Of a DNA stretch of 17,359 bases, positions 1-6,900 are shown in pieces (the first letter of the stretch is position 1; every line of letters begins with the position of its first letter). Under the pieces are notes generated by a model that saw only the letters and a program-made list of their open reading frames with translations, was not told the DNA's origin and did no database searches. A program made the translations under genes and the position numbers. The stretch lies in NCBI GenBank assembly GCA_041497995.1, contig JBGQHM010000106.1, forward strand, positions 1 to 17,359. The letters are read 5' to 3'. This DNA is from DATKMS01 sp041497995 (GTDB lineage: Bacteria > Desulfobacterota > Binatia > HRBIN30).

Positions 1-329
1 ACCCGCTGCGAATGTCGCAGCGCCACCAGCTGCGCAATCATGCCGCCCATGGACAGACCAACGACGTGTGCCTGCTGGTGCCCAGCCGCCTGCAGCACCG
101 CCACGGCCTCATCAGCCATGTCGTCGAGGCTGTATTCCGTATCCGGCTTGTCCGACTTGCCGGTCCCGCGGTTGTCGAAGGTCGTGATCGCGAAGCGCGG
201 TGCCAGCCGCGCCGGGATGGTGCCCCAGTCCGCCGCACGCCCGCCGAGGCCCTGAATCATCAGTACGGGGGCCCCGTGGCCGGTAACGTAGTAGGCGAGG
301 TTGATGCCGTTGACGCGCGTAAAGTGCAT
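1..329 (-). CDS. alpha/beta hydrolase, 3'-truncated by window edge
   Basis: The first 109 residues of an alpha/beta-hydrolase-fold protein read from ATG at 329 and run off the left edge, so the C-terminal half with the catalytic acid and histidine is not visible. The sequence shows an oxyanion-type segment (QGLGG, residues 26-30), the typical FDNRGTGKSDKP stretch after strand 4 (residues 51-62) and a nucleophile elbow GLSMGG with Ser93. The family covers esterases, lipases, epoxide hydrolases, haloperoxidase-like enzymes and C-C hydrolases, and the substrate cannot be told. No signal peptide is visible, so it is probably cytoplasmic. A strong Shine-Dalgarno GGAGGAG lies just upstream of the ATG and decides the start. 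It is divergent from the HEAT-repeat gene across a 210-bp gap in which I recognise no gene. Confidence 0.9.
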   Translation of the reverse strand, partial: MHFTRVNGINLAYYVTGHGAPVLMIQGLGGRAADWGTIPARLAPRFAITTFDNRGTGKSDKPDTEYSLDDMADEAVAVLQAAGHQQAHVVGLSMGGMIAQLVALRHSQR

Positions 330-539
330 CGCTCCTCCGTGTCGTCACGACGGACGGCCGTCTCACAGGTGGCAGCGTTCTAAGGAAGCTGACGCAAACT
401 TGCAAGCCGCAGCAACGCTCGCGGCGCCGCCTGCGGGTGGACTCGTCGCCAGGCGCCGCGCGGTATCTTGAACCCTTACCAGCTTTGTGCTGAGCATTGA
501 ATTGGTGCGCTGAGTCGCGTACGACCCAACAGACGCACG

Positions 540-1394
540 GTGACCATGCCGGCCAACACGAATCCAAACCGACGCTCTTCATCCCGGTCGCTCGACGTCA
601 TGATCGGCGTCGCAGCCGTTGTGGCCGTCGCGGTGATCGTCCTCTTCATGCGGTCGCGCGGCGAGGATGATGCGGACTCGTCCACACCGCGTCCCCTCCA
701 ACCGGCGGCACTCGAGCCGTTGAAGCTCAGCGAGCGCCGGCGCCCGGGGGCCGACGCGGACAGACCCGCGCCGCGGGCAGCGGGGCCAAACAGCTTGGGG
801 GACCCGATCAGGGTGCAAGGCGGGGCGGCGGTCACACCGAGTACCATGAAACAGCACGCCGTCGCACCGCCGCGACAGGCCGCCGATAACGAACCTACAC
901 CCCGGCCCGGCGTACCCGCCGATCTTCCTCCTGACGCCATCGATCTCGACGACGCGTCAGAGGATATCGGCGCGCTGACGAAGGTGGCTTTCGGTGACCC
1001 GGATCCGGAACGCCGCCTCGCGGCCGTCGAGCTGTTGAGCGCGACCGAAGATCCGCAAGTGATCACGGTGCTCGCACGCTCGCTGGCGGACCAGAACGAG
1101 GAGGTCCGGATGGCCGCGTTGCAAGCACTCTCCGATTTCACCGGTGAAGCGCCGGCGGTAGCGATCGAGGGGGCGTTGCATGATTCGTCACCAGACATTC
1201 GCTACGAGGCGGTCAGCATGCTCGCCGAGGTGGGCAGCGACCGTGCCCGCACCGCCATCCAGCAGGCGCTCAACGATCCCGATGAAGATGTGCGCTTTCT
1301 CGCAGAAAGCGTCTTGGACCTTCACAAGGAACCCGATCAAGGCCATGTCCCGGTTGCACCGGCGCAGCAGCCAGCCCGAGGCCAGGCCCCCTAA
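540..1394 (+). CDS. membrane-anchored HEAT-repeat protein
   Basis: This 284-residue protein has a single N-terminal membrane segment (about residues 20-37, rich in V/A/I), followed by a polar, Pro- and Arg-rich linker (about 41-140). A C-terminal block of about four HEAT/PBS-lyase-type repeats (about 145-262) shows the recurring pattern of acidic turn, then R..A...L, as in DPDPERRLAAVELL, NEEVRMAALQAL, SPDIRYEAVSML and DEDVRFLAESVL. Such repeats form a curved helical scaffold for binding proteins. The topology suggests an N-in anchor with the repeat domain in the periplasm, but orientation is not certain. GTG at 540 or ATG at 546 could be the start, and neither has a clear ribosome binding site. 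The stop codon directly touches the first unit of the heptamer repeat. No catalytic motif is visible, and the partner is unknown. Confidence 0.8.
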   Translation: MTMPANTNPNRRSSSRSLDVMIGVAAVVAVAVIVLFMRSRGEDDADSSTPRPLQPAALEPLKLSERRRPGADADRPAPRAAGPNSLGDPIRVQGGAAVTPSTMKQHAVAPPRQAADNEPTPRPGVPADLPPDAIDLDDASEDIGALTKVAFGDPDPERRLAAVELLSATEDPQVITVLARSLADQNEEVRMAALQALSDFTGEAPAVAIEGALHDSSPDIRYEAVSMLAEVGSDRARTAIQQALNDPDEDVRFLAESVLDLHKEPDQGHVPVAPAQQPARGQAP

Positions 1395-1478
1395 CGTGAA
1401 GCGTATGTCGTGAAGCGTGAAGCGTCAGGGGAGCACATCTTCTCTTCACGCTTCACGCTTCACGCTTCACGCTTCACG
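1395..1478. repeat. mirrored tandem heptamer repeat (CGTGAAG / CTTCACG)
   Basis: Left arm: CGTGAAG units at 1395-1401, 1409-1415 and 1416-1422, with a degenerate unit (CGTATGT) at 1402-1408. Right arm: five perfect CTTCACG units at 1444-1478, the reverse complement of the left unit. A unique 18-base centre lies between (1426-1443). The arms can pair over at least 17 bp in several registers, so transcripts from either side could fold into a long hairpin. It fills the whole gap between two convergent genes and supplies the TGA stop of the minus-strand gene, so it may act as a bidirectional terminator. There is no U-tract. Confidence 0.9.
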
Positions 1479-2655
1479 GCAACGCCGCCAGGATCCCCGC
1501 CGACCGAACCGTCGCTTGGCTCAGCACCGGCACGACGCCGATCAGCTGCCCATTGTCCTCGACGATGATTTCACCGATTTGTTGATGCGCCTTCAGCGGC
1601 GCGGTCAACATGGTCGGCAGTTGGTAGCGGAGCTGGAGGTCATGCTCCTCATCGCGCCGCCGCAGCAACGAGAACGTCTTGCCCGCAACCGCGATCACGT
1701 CGGGAACCGACCCGTGTCGGACGTGGATGGGGAAGTTGAGCACCTCATCTTTGCGCACGATCTCCAAGCGTTCGTAGTGCGCAAAGCCCCACTCGAGCAG
1801 CTCCGCCGCCGCGTTGTACCGATCAGCACTGCTCGGCGCACCAGCCACCACCGCAAGCAACCGTAGGGCGCCGCGCTGCGCACTGGCAACGATGCCATAG
1901 CCCGTAGCGCGGCCCACGGTCGCCGAGGACACCTGCAAGCCATCGACGCCCGGGACCGAGCCGATGAGCTGGTTGACGTTGCGCAGCAGGGTCGCACCTT
2001 GGTCAAACGGGAACCCGGTCATCGACGACCACTCCAAGATCGCCGGGTGCTGCACCAACGCATGCGCCACACGCGCCACGTCGCGGGCCGTCGTCGTGTC
2101 GGCGTTAGCGGGGGCATCGCCTACGATGCTGGCGTATCGCGTCGCATCCATGCCCAGACGCTGCGCGCGTGCGTTCATGAGCTCGACGCACGCGGGCTGC
2201 GATCCAGCGATGGACTCGGCCGCAGCAATGGCGGCCTCGTTCGACGAAGTCAGCAGCATCACCTTGAGCAGATCACTGAGAATGTACGCCTTGTCCGCCC
2301 GCAACGAGAGCCGCTGCGGGAGCACAGGTGCCACCACTTGCTTTGTACGCCGCGTCGGCGGGCCGGACACTCCAAGGGGCGCAGCTGCCGCACCGTTGGT
2401 AGCAGTCACACTAACCGTGACCGGCGCACCGAGTGGCAACGCTCCCATGCCCGCCTCCTCCAAGCTGAGGAGCAACACCATCAACTGGTTCAGCGAGCCG
2501 GGATGCACCGGTGCGTCGGCGTTCTGCTCGCGCAGCGACTGGCCGGTTGAAGCATCAATGAGGATCGCACTTGGAGCAACTACATCAGCGGCGTGTGCAG
2601 GCTGGATCACCATGCACGCAAGGAACAAGCCGATTCCCAACCACCACCACCGCAT
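1474..2655 (-). CDS. D-Ala-D-Ala carboxypeptidase (DacA/PBP5) homologue lacking catalytic lysines
   Basis: A 393-residue exported protein with the layout of low-molecular-mass penicillin-binding proteins: signal peptide 1-22 (cleavage after AHA), a peptidase S11 domain (about 25-275) and a PBP5 C-terminal beta domain (about 285-385). Family-typical stretches are SxN (Ser137-Ser138-Asn139), NARAQRLGM near 161-169 and GVDGL near 236-240. Key catalytic positions are changed: the usual SxxK nucleophile motif reads SLNQ (Ser54-Gln57), and the usual KTG reads QVS (241-243). Active family members trim the terminal D-Ala from peptidoglycan stem peptides in the periplasm. Without both lysines this one is probably inactive as a carboxypeptidase and may bind peptidoglycan or act structurally. 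It starts 31 bp after the stop of the lipoprotein gene, suggesting co-transcription. The ribosome binding site is weak. Length is normal, so it is not a decayed fragment. Confidence 0.85.
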   Translation of the reverse strand: MRWWWLGIGLFLACMVIQPAHAADVVAPSAILIDASTGQSLREQNADAPVHPGSLNQLMVLLLSLEEAGMGALPLGAPVTVSVTATNGAAAAPLGVSGPPTRRTKQVVAPVLPQRLSLRADKAYILSDLLKVMLLTSSNEAAIAAAESIAGSQPACVELMNARAQRLGMDATRYASIVGDAPANADTTTARDVARVAHALVQHPAILEWSSMTGFPFDQGATLLRNVNQLIGSVPGVDGLQVSSATVGRATGYGIVASAQRGALRLLAVVAGAPSSADRYNAAAELLEWGFAHYERLEIVRKDEVLNFPIHVRHGSVPDVIAVAGKTFSLLRRRDEEHDLQLRYQLPTMLTAPLKAHQQIGEIIVEDNGQLIGVVPVLSQATVRSAGILAALP

Positions 2656-2686
2656 GCCTCGCGTGTATCACATCCGCAGGCGCGTG

Positions 2687-4702
2687 TCAGTCAGGTGCAA
2701 GTGGTTGTTCCGCGGCCAGCAAGACCGAGGGTGGGACCGCGGCAGGGACATGCGTCCCGTAGCTGCGCAAGTACTCTCCAACTTGAGCACGGGCCTGCGG
2801 AACCGTGAAGCTCACGCTATGACCCGACAGCTCGGGCTGGCCGTAGTCGGTCATGACGAAGCGCCAGATCCCGCTGCAGCCGACGTCGGCCTGACAGCCA
2901 TCAGACAGGTTGAGATCGGGCAGGCGCATGGCCAGCGCCAAGTCGTCGGTGGTGCGGTTCGGAATCGTGTTGTCGATGATGCCCTCGTGCACCAGCACGT
3001 CCTTGGGCGGCACGCCCGTCAGCTGCGCGCCCGGAACGATGATGTGCGGGCCGTAGTTGATCGGATCGGCCGCCCCCAGAACCCAATGCACCAAGTGCTG
3101 GAAGCGGTGCCGGAAGAGATAGAAGAACGGGTCCGGAGGCGCGACGCCCACTTGGAACGCGAGCAGCGGATCGAGCAGGTTGCCGATGTCGTGCGACGCA
3201 AGAATGTTGGGCAACCCGCCGCCAGGTACGCTCAGCATGCCGACGTGCACGTCGGGCTCCACTGCCATGAACATCGAGCCCATGATGCCGCCGAGCGACA
3301 CACCGAAGTACATGATGCGACTCGGATCGATCTGGTCGAAGGGCGCGATGCGGGCGGTGTGTGCATTTTCGATCATTCGCGTGAGTTGCATCGTGTCGGC
3401 CACCGTCTGCCGGAAGAACTCCCGCGTGGCGGCGATCTCGTTGAAGACGAAGAAGCTCGTCGGCAGACCGCGGCGACCGTGCTGCAACGCCGAGATGCCG
3501 ATGCCCATCACCGGCGCGTCGCCCACCATCGGCGGCACGGCACCGATCACGTCGCGCGACGACCCGCCCAACCCGTGTCCGAAGATCGCAATCGGGTAGC
3601 CGCCCGGCGGCGGCGTGGCTTTCGGGACCGTGACGTAGAAGTCGAGATGGTTGACCGGTGGCACGGCAGGACCGGCTACGAGGTTCGGGTCGAACGGTCC
3701 GCGGAAACCGGTGCGGAAGTCGTATGAATCGAACGTGCCGACGGCAACGGCCGCGATGTTTGGTGACGTCGGCGCGCCCACCACGTTCTGAAACTGCGGC
3801 GAGCCCTCCAGGAAGATACCCGTCTCCAAACTCTTGATCGGCGAGTTTTCGAACACGGGCCCGCCCGGCACCAGATCTCCACTGGTGAGTCGTTGTTGGA
3901 TGGCGATGAGATCATCCGTCGTCGGCACGGTGGTGAAGACATCGACCAGCGCGAGCCCGTCGGTGCCGGTGCCGAACGCACTTTGCATGTAGTCGATCAC
4001 GGGCTGCACGCGCGCGCGGAAGGCCGCCAGCGCCGGGCTCAACCCCTGACCGGCGAGCACTGCCGCGAAGTCCGCGGAGGGCCGCACGGCCCTGCCGGCG
4101 GTATCGATTAGCGCGGTTGTGACCACCAGCGCATACGTCGTCTTCGGCTTCAGCGGCACCGCCGGCTGCACCTCGATCGCGTTGTCCGGACCGTAAAACG
4201 ACGCGGTGATCGCCGGCGGCGGCGCCGCCAGATCACCATACTCGAGCAACAGGATGCCGCGCGGGTTGCGGCCGGAGTCCACCACCCCAGGTTGATCGAG
4301 GTGGATGAGAATGGGCGCGAACGTCGGGAAGCCGGTCAGGGCGCGCAACTGGCCGATGACGTTCTGCACGTAGGCGCGCGCCTGCCCGTAGTCGCGCGTA
4401 GGTGGAAACCCCGGGTCGAGGTAGCTGGGCGGCACGACGGCATGCCCGCTGGTATCGAGGAGACGGTCGGTCGGGAATGGATTAGCTGCGTCCATCGGAT
4501 CAGCGCTGAACAGCACGGTGGCCGACGTCGTCGTGGCCGTCGGTGTGGGCACGCCGGTCTGCGTCGCCGTCGGCGTGCCGCTGGGGAGGCTCGTCGCAGT
4601 GGCGCTAGGCGCCGCGAAGCTGTCGGTAATGTTGTTCGTCCCGCAGGCCGACAGCAGGATCAGAAGAGGACCGGCCGCCACCACACCCGTTGCGCGTCGC
4701 AT
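2687..4702 (-). CDS. lipoprotein with C-terminal alpha/beta serine-hydrolase domain (VolA-like lipase family)
   Basis: This 671-residue protein opens with a lipoprotein signal (LLSAC, lipid-modified Cys20). A Thr/Ser/Pro linker (about 33-63) and an N-terminal beta-rich region (about 64-350) follow, the latter resembling bacterial virulence-factor lipase N-terminal domains (NPFPTDRLLD, KPKTTYALVV). A serine-hydrolase domain comes next: oxyanion motif GHGLGG (375-380), nucleophile elbow GVSLGG with Ser469, a likely acid in EGIIDNTIP (Asp577) and a likely base in SGHS (His628). It is expected to sit in the outer membrane or on the surface and hydrolyse an ester such as a (lyso)phospholipid or polyester; the substrate is inferred from the fold only. 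ATG at 4702 is preceded by GAGG. Its promoter should lie in the 122-bp gap behind the oxidoreductase gene, and the inactive carboxypeptidase homologue follows it. Confidence 0.8.
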   Translation of the reverse strand: MRRATGVVAAGPLLILLSACGTNNITDSFAAPSATATSLPSGTPTATQTGVPTPTATTTSATVLFSADPMDAANPFPTDRLLDTSGHAVVPPSYLDPGFPPTRDYGQARAYVQNVIGQLRALTGFPTFAPILIHLDQPGVVDSGRNPRGILLLEYGDLAAPPPAITASFYGPDNAIEVQPAVPLKPKTTYALVVTTALIDTAGRAVRPSADFAAVLAGQGLSPALAAFRARVQPVIDYMQSAFGTGTDGLALVDVFTTVPTTDDLIAIQQRLTSGDLVPGGPVFENSPIKSLETGIFLEGSPQFQNVVGAPTSPNIAAVAVGTFDSYDFRTGFRGPFDPNLVAGPAVPPVNHLDFYVTVPKATPPPGGYPIAIFGHGLGGSSRDVIGAVPPMVGDAPVMGIGISALQHGRRGLPTSFFVFNEIAATREFFRQTVADTMQLTRMIENAHTARIAPFDQIDPSRIMYFGVSLGGIMGSMFMAVEPDVHVGMLSVPGGGLPNILASHDIGNLLDPLLAFQVGVAPPDPFFYLFRHRFQHLVHWVLGAADPINYGPHIIVPGAQLTGVPPKDVLVHEGIIDNTIPNRTTDDLALAMRLPDLNLSDGCQADVGCSGIWRFVMTDYGQPELSGHSVSFTVPQARAQVGEYLRSYGTHVPAAVPPSVLLAAEQPLAPD

Positions 4703-4780
4703 AGAACCTCGCTCGTTTTCCGAAGTCGTGTCTGGTTAGTGCGCCGCCGCCGACGGGTCAAGCAGCGCGGTGGAAAGCGC

Positions 4781-4805
4781 GGAGGGCCGCCGACCGCGGC
4801 CCTCC
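4781..4805 (-). terminator. hairpin downstream of the oxidoreductase gene
   Basis: A perfect 10-bp GC-rich inverted repeat (GGAGGGCCGC / GCGGCCCTCC) with a 5-base loop lies about 20 bases after the stop codon of the LLM-class oxidoreductase. On the minus strand it is followed by only a short T run (GCTTTCC), so termination would be weak or protein-assisted. It separates that gene from the downstream lipoprotein gene. Confidence 0.5.
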
Positions 4806-4824
4806 GACGTCGTGCGCGTCGTTG

Positions 4825-5670
4825 CTACCCCACCTTGCGGACAAAGTCGGCGTAGCGATCCATCAACGGCAGCACGGTCTCGCGCGCGGCCGGGGGTAAC
4901 CCAAAGGTCACCCGCCCCACACCGACTTGACGGTATTGCTCGATCGTCTGCTCGTCCGCGGGTGAGCCGAAGATGGTGATCGCCACGCTCTTCGGATCGC
5001 GGCCGGATTTCTCGGCGCGCTGGCGCAAGTCCTTGATGCTTTCGATCACGTTCGCCGCACGGATGCCGATGGGCATCCACCCATCGCAATAGTCGACGAC
5101 ACGCTGCAACATCTGCGGCGAGTGGCCGCCAAGGAAGATCGGTGGATGCGGCTTCTGCACAGGTTTCGGCCACGACCAGAGCTTATCGAACTTCACAAAC
5201 TCGCCGTGGAACTCCGCCTCGTCCTCCGACCAGATCTTCTTCATCGCCGCGATCTGCTCGCGTAGCTTCTTCCACCGGGTTTTGAAAACGGTACCGTGAT
5301 GCTCCATCTCCTCGACGTTCCAACCGCCGCCGATGCCGAAGATGAAGCGTCCGTTCGACAAGTGGTCGAGGCTGGCGACCTCCTTGGCAGTGGTAATCGT
5401 GTCGCGCTCGATGAGCAAACAGATGCCGGTGGCGATCTTCAGCTTCGTAGTCACCGCGGCGGCCATACCGAGCGCCACGAACGGGTCGTACGTGTGCCAG
5501 TACTCCTTCGGCAGGTCCGCGCCGCCCGGCCATGGCGTCCGCCGGCTTGCGGGGATGTGGGTGTGCTCGGGTAGCCAGATGGACTCAAAACCCCGAGCCT
5601 CCGCCTCACGCGCCAGCGCGTCCGGCCGGATCGCGTAATCGGTGGAAAACATCATCAGCCCGAAATGCAT
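4825..5670 (-). CDS. LLM-class F420-dependent oxidoreductase
   Basis: A 281-residue luciferase-like monooxygenase-family enzyme with a TIM-barrel fold. Family features in order: N-terminal strand MHFGLMMF, GFESIWLPEHTHIP (28-40), TKLKIATGICLL near 75-86, the hallmark LDHLSNGRFIFGIGGGW (101-117), which lies near the flavin/F420 site, and PKPVQKPHPPIFLGG in the second half. Such proteins use coenzyme F420 or FMN to oxidise or reduce diverse substrates in the cytoplasm; cofactor and substrate cannot be fixed from sequence. Length is usual for the TIGR03619-type group. The ATG at 5670 has a strong GGAGGAGGG region upstream. The gene ends ahead of a hairpin and is divergent from the secreted cohesin-like gene. 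Confidence 0.9.
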   Translation of the reverse strand: MHFGLMMFSTDYAIRPDALAREAEARGFESIWLPEHTHIPASRRTPWPGGADLPKEYWHTYDPFVALGMAAAVTTKLKIATGICLLIERDTITTAKEVASLDHLSNGRFIFGIGGGWNVEEMEHHGTVFKTRWKKLREQIAAMKKIWSEDEAEFHGEFVKFDKLWSWPKPVQKPHPPIFLGGHSPQMLQRVVDYCDGWMPIGIRAANVIESIKDLRQRAEKSGRDPKSVAITIFGSPADEQTIEQYRQVGVGRVTFGLPPAARETVLPLMDRYADFVRKVG

Positions 5671-5718
5671 AGGTGCCCTCCTCCGCCCTACTTTGCCAAA
5701 GCCGCGCGATTCGCGCCA

Positions 5719-5755
5719 CTCCCCACCCTCTCCCCACCCTCTCTGTCCCTTCCCC
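5719..5755 (-). other. G-rich tandem repeat with quadruplex potential upstream of LLM gene
   Basis: On the plus strand an 11-base unit CTCCCCACCCT occurs twice in tandem (5719-5729 and 5730-5740), followed by more C-runs. The minus strand, which is the coding strand of the adjacent oxidoreductase gene, therefore carries six runs of three or four G separated by short loops. This matches the textbook G-quadruplex pattern. It lies in the 147-bp divergent gap between 5670 and 5818, where both promoters should be. No other clear promoter boxes are seen. Confidence 0.55.
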
Positions 5756-5817
5756 GCATCCGCATGCTATGGTCCCCGGCCACCGTTACCGTACTTGATG
5801 GACCAAGGAGGAACTGA

Positions 5818-6759
5818 ATGATCACATTCGCACCATCACCTCGGCTTCGACGTCGGGGCGTCATCGCGAGCGCAGCAGTCGCGCTGCTGCTGGGCGGCAG
5901 TGTCACTCCGGCTACCGCTGGGAACCTCTGCGTCGCCATGGGGGACAGCGGCGGGCAGGTGGCTGGCCTCCAGATGGATTTCAAATGGGACAGCGCCTGC
6001 ATGTCGCCGGACACCCCTCCGCACTGCACCGCAGAATCGTCCACGGGGAAGGACATTCGCGCGGGGCTCAAGCCGGGCCCCACGCTGAAGGCGATCTTCT
6101 TTTCGATGGCAGACACCAGCCCGATCCCGGACGGCAACCTGTTCTGTTGCAACTTCACCCGTTCCGGCAGCGGCGGCAACGCCTGCTGCGGTTTGAGTCT
6201 GGGCAACGTGCTCGGCTCAGACGCGGGCGGCACGGCAATCCAAGCAAGCGCTTTCACCCTGATCGCCACTATGGATGGACAGCAGTGCGCCGTGTCCGAA
6301 GCGAGCAGCGGCGGTGGCAGCGGACAGCAGCGGCCGCCGGTGCGCGGCGGGGTGCAAGGCGGGTCCGGCGCCGTCGCCCCACCCGTTGTCTCCGCGCCCG
6401 GCGTCGCAGCACCGGCGCAGCAAGCTCCCGCCGGCGGCGTCCAACCGGGGGTACCGGCAGGCAGACCGCAGGCACCGGCAGCCCCCGCCGGGATGGATCA
6501 GGTGCAGCGCGCACTCGAGCAGCTGGCACCGCGCGAAGCGCCAACCGCGGTGGCTGATCCCACTCCCCAGGCGGTAGCGACACCGCAACGCACAACTGCC
6601 GCCGGCACCCCGACGGCAAAAGCACGCGCCACCGAGGCACACGGAACCCCAACCGCAGCAGCGAAGAAAACTCCGTCTGCGGCCACGACACCGGGAGCCA
6701 AGACCCCGGGCCCAACGCCCGAGGCGACCCCCAAGGCCGAGCACAAGGGCGGATACTAG
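5818..6759 (+). CDS. secreted cohesin-like domain protein with Pro/Ala/Thr/Lys-rich tail
   Basis: This 313-residue protein has an Arg-rich N-terminus, a hydrophobic signal segment (about 14-29) and a likely cleavage after ATA (34). Residues 36-160 resemble the cohesin/dockerin-receptor-type beta domain found in secreted proteins of delta-like bacteria: GGQVAGLQMDFKWD (45-58), then IFFSMADTSPIPDGNLF (93-109). Unusually it holds eight cysteines (38, 61, 70, 110, 111, 123, 124, 157), including two CC pairs. From about 163 the chain is low-complexity: Gly/Gln/Pro/Ala rich, then TPTA-type repeats with Lys to the C-terminal KGGY. It is probably exported and disulfide-bonded; its role, perhaps adhesion or envelope display, is unknown. 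A strong AAGGAGG precedes ATG 5818. It is monocistronic, flanked by a divergent gene and a convergent operon. Confidence 0.75.
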   Translation: MITFAPSPRLRRRGVIASAAVALLLGGSVTPATAGNLCVAMGDSGGQVAGLQMDFKWDSACMSPDTPPHCTAESSTGKDIRAGLKPGPTLKAIFFSMADTSPIPDGNLFCCNFTRSGSGGNACCGLSLGNVLGSDAGGTAIQASAFTLIATMDGQQCAVSEASSGGGSGQQRPPVRGGVQGGSGAVAPPVVSAPGVAAPAQQAPAGGVQPGVPAGRPQAPAAPAGMDQVQRALEQLAPREAPTAVADPTPQAVATPQRTTAAGTPTAKARATEAHGTPTAAAKKTPSAATTPGAKTPGPTPEATPKAEHKGGY

Positions 6760-6843
6760 GACCTGCGGTCAGCGTCATTTCTCTGGCCCGCTCCCGTTGG
6801 TCGCTGTTGAGTGCCAAGTCCGACAGGCTAGTCTAGGAGCCGT

Positions 6844-6893
6844 GGGTAGGGTGCGCGTCGCGTCCAGAGCGGTGCGCACAGCGCACCCTACCC
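6844..6893. repeat. 13-bp inverted repeat between convergent genes (REP-like hairpin)
   Basis: GGGTAGGGTGCGC at 6844-6856 is the exact reverse complement of GCGCACCCTACCC at 6881-6893, with a 24-base spacer. The element lies in the 141-bp gap between the plus-strand secreted protein and the end of the minus-strand transporter operon, eight bases beyond the operon's stop codon. It probably folds in both transcripts and may be a bidirectional terminator or a repetitive extragenic palindrome. There is no U-tract on either side. Nothing else is recognised in this gap. Confidence 0.75.
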
Positions 6894-6900
6894 CTTCCGT

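Noticed and set aside
353..362. 10-bp palindrome GACGGCCGTC upstream of the alpha/beta hydrolase
   Set aside because: It is short and GC-only at the core. Such palindromes are expected by chance at this base composition, and no second copy is near.
497..525. TTGAAT and TACGAC with 17-bp spacing ahead of the HEAT-repeat gene
   Set aside because: The -10 match is poor (three of six bases) and a single weak pair in high-GC DNA is not convincing as a promoter.
1395..1478. Possible CRISPR array
   Set aside because: Units are 7 bp with no spacers and the two arms are in opposite orientation. No cas genes are nearby.
1964..3727. A 587-codon open frame on the plus strand
   Set aside because: It is antisense to two genes with clear signal peptides and domain motifs (carboxypeptidase homologue and lipoprotein), is rich in Arg/His without recognisable motifs, and spans their junction. 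It is a high-GC shadow frame.
6217..6817. Long minus-strand frames opposite the tail of the secreted protein
   Set aside because: They mirror a Pro/Ala/Gly-rich low-complexity stretch, which opens all frames in GC-rich DNA. The plus-strand frame has the signal peptide and strong Shine-Dalgarno.
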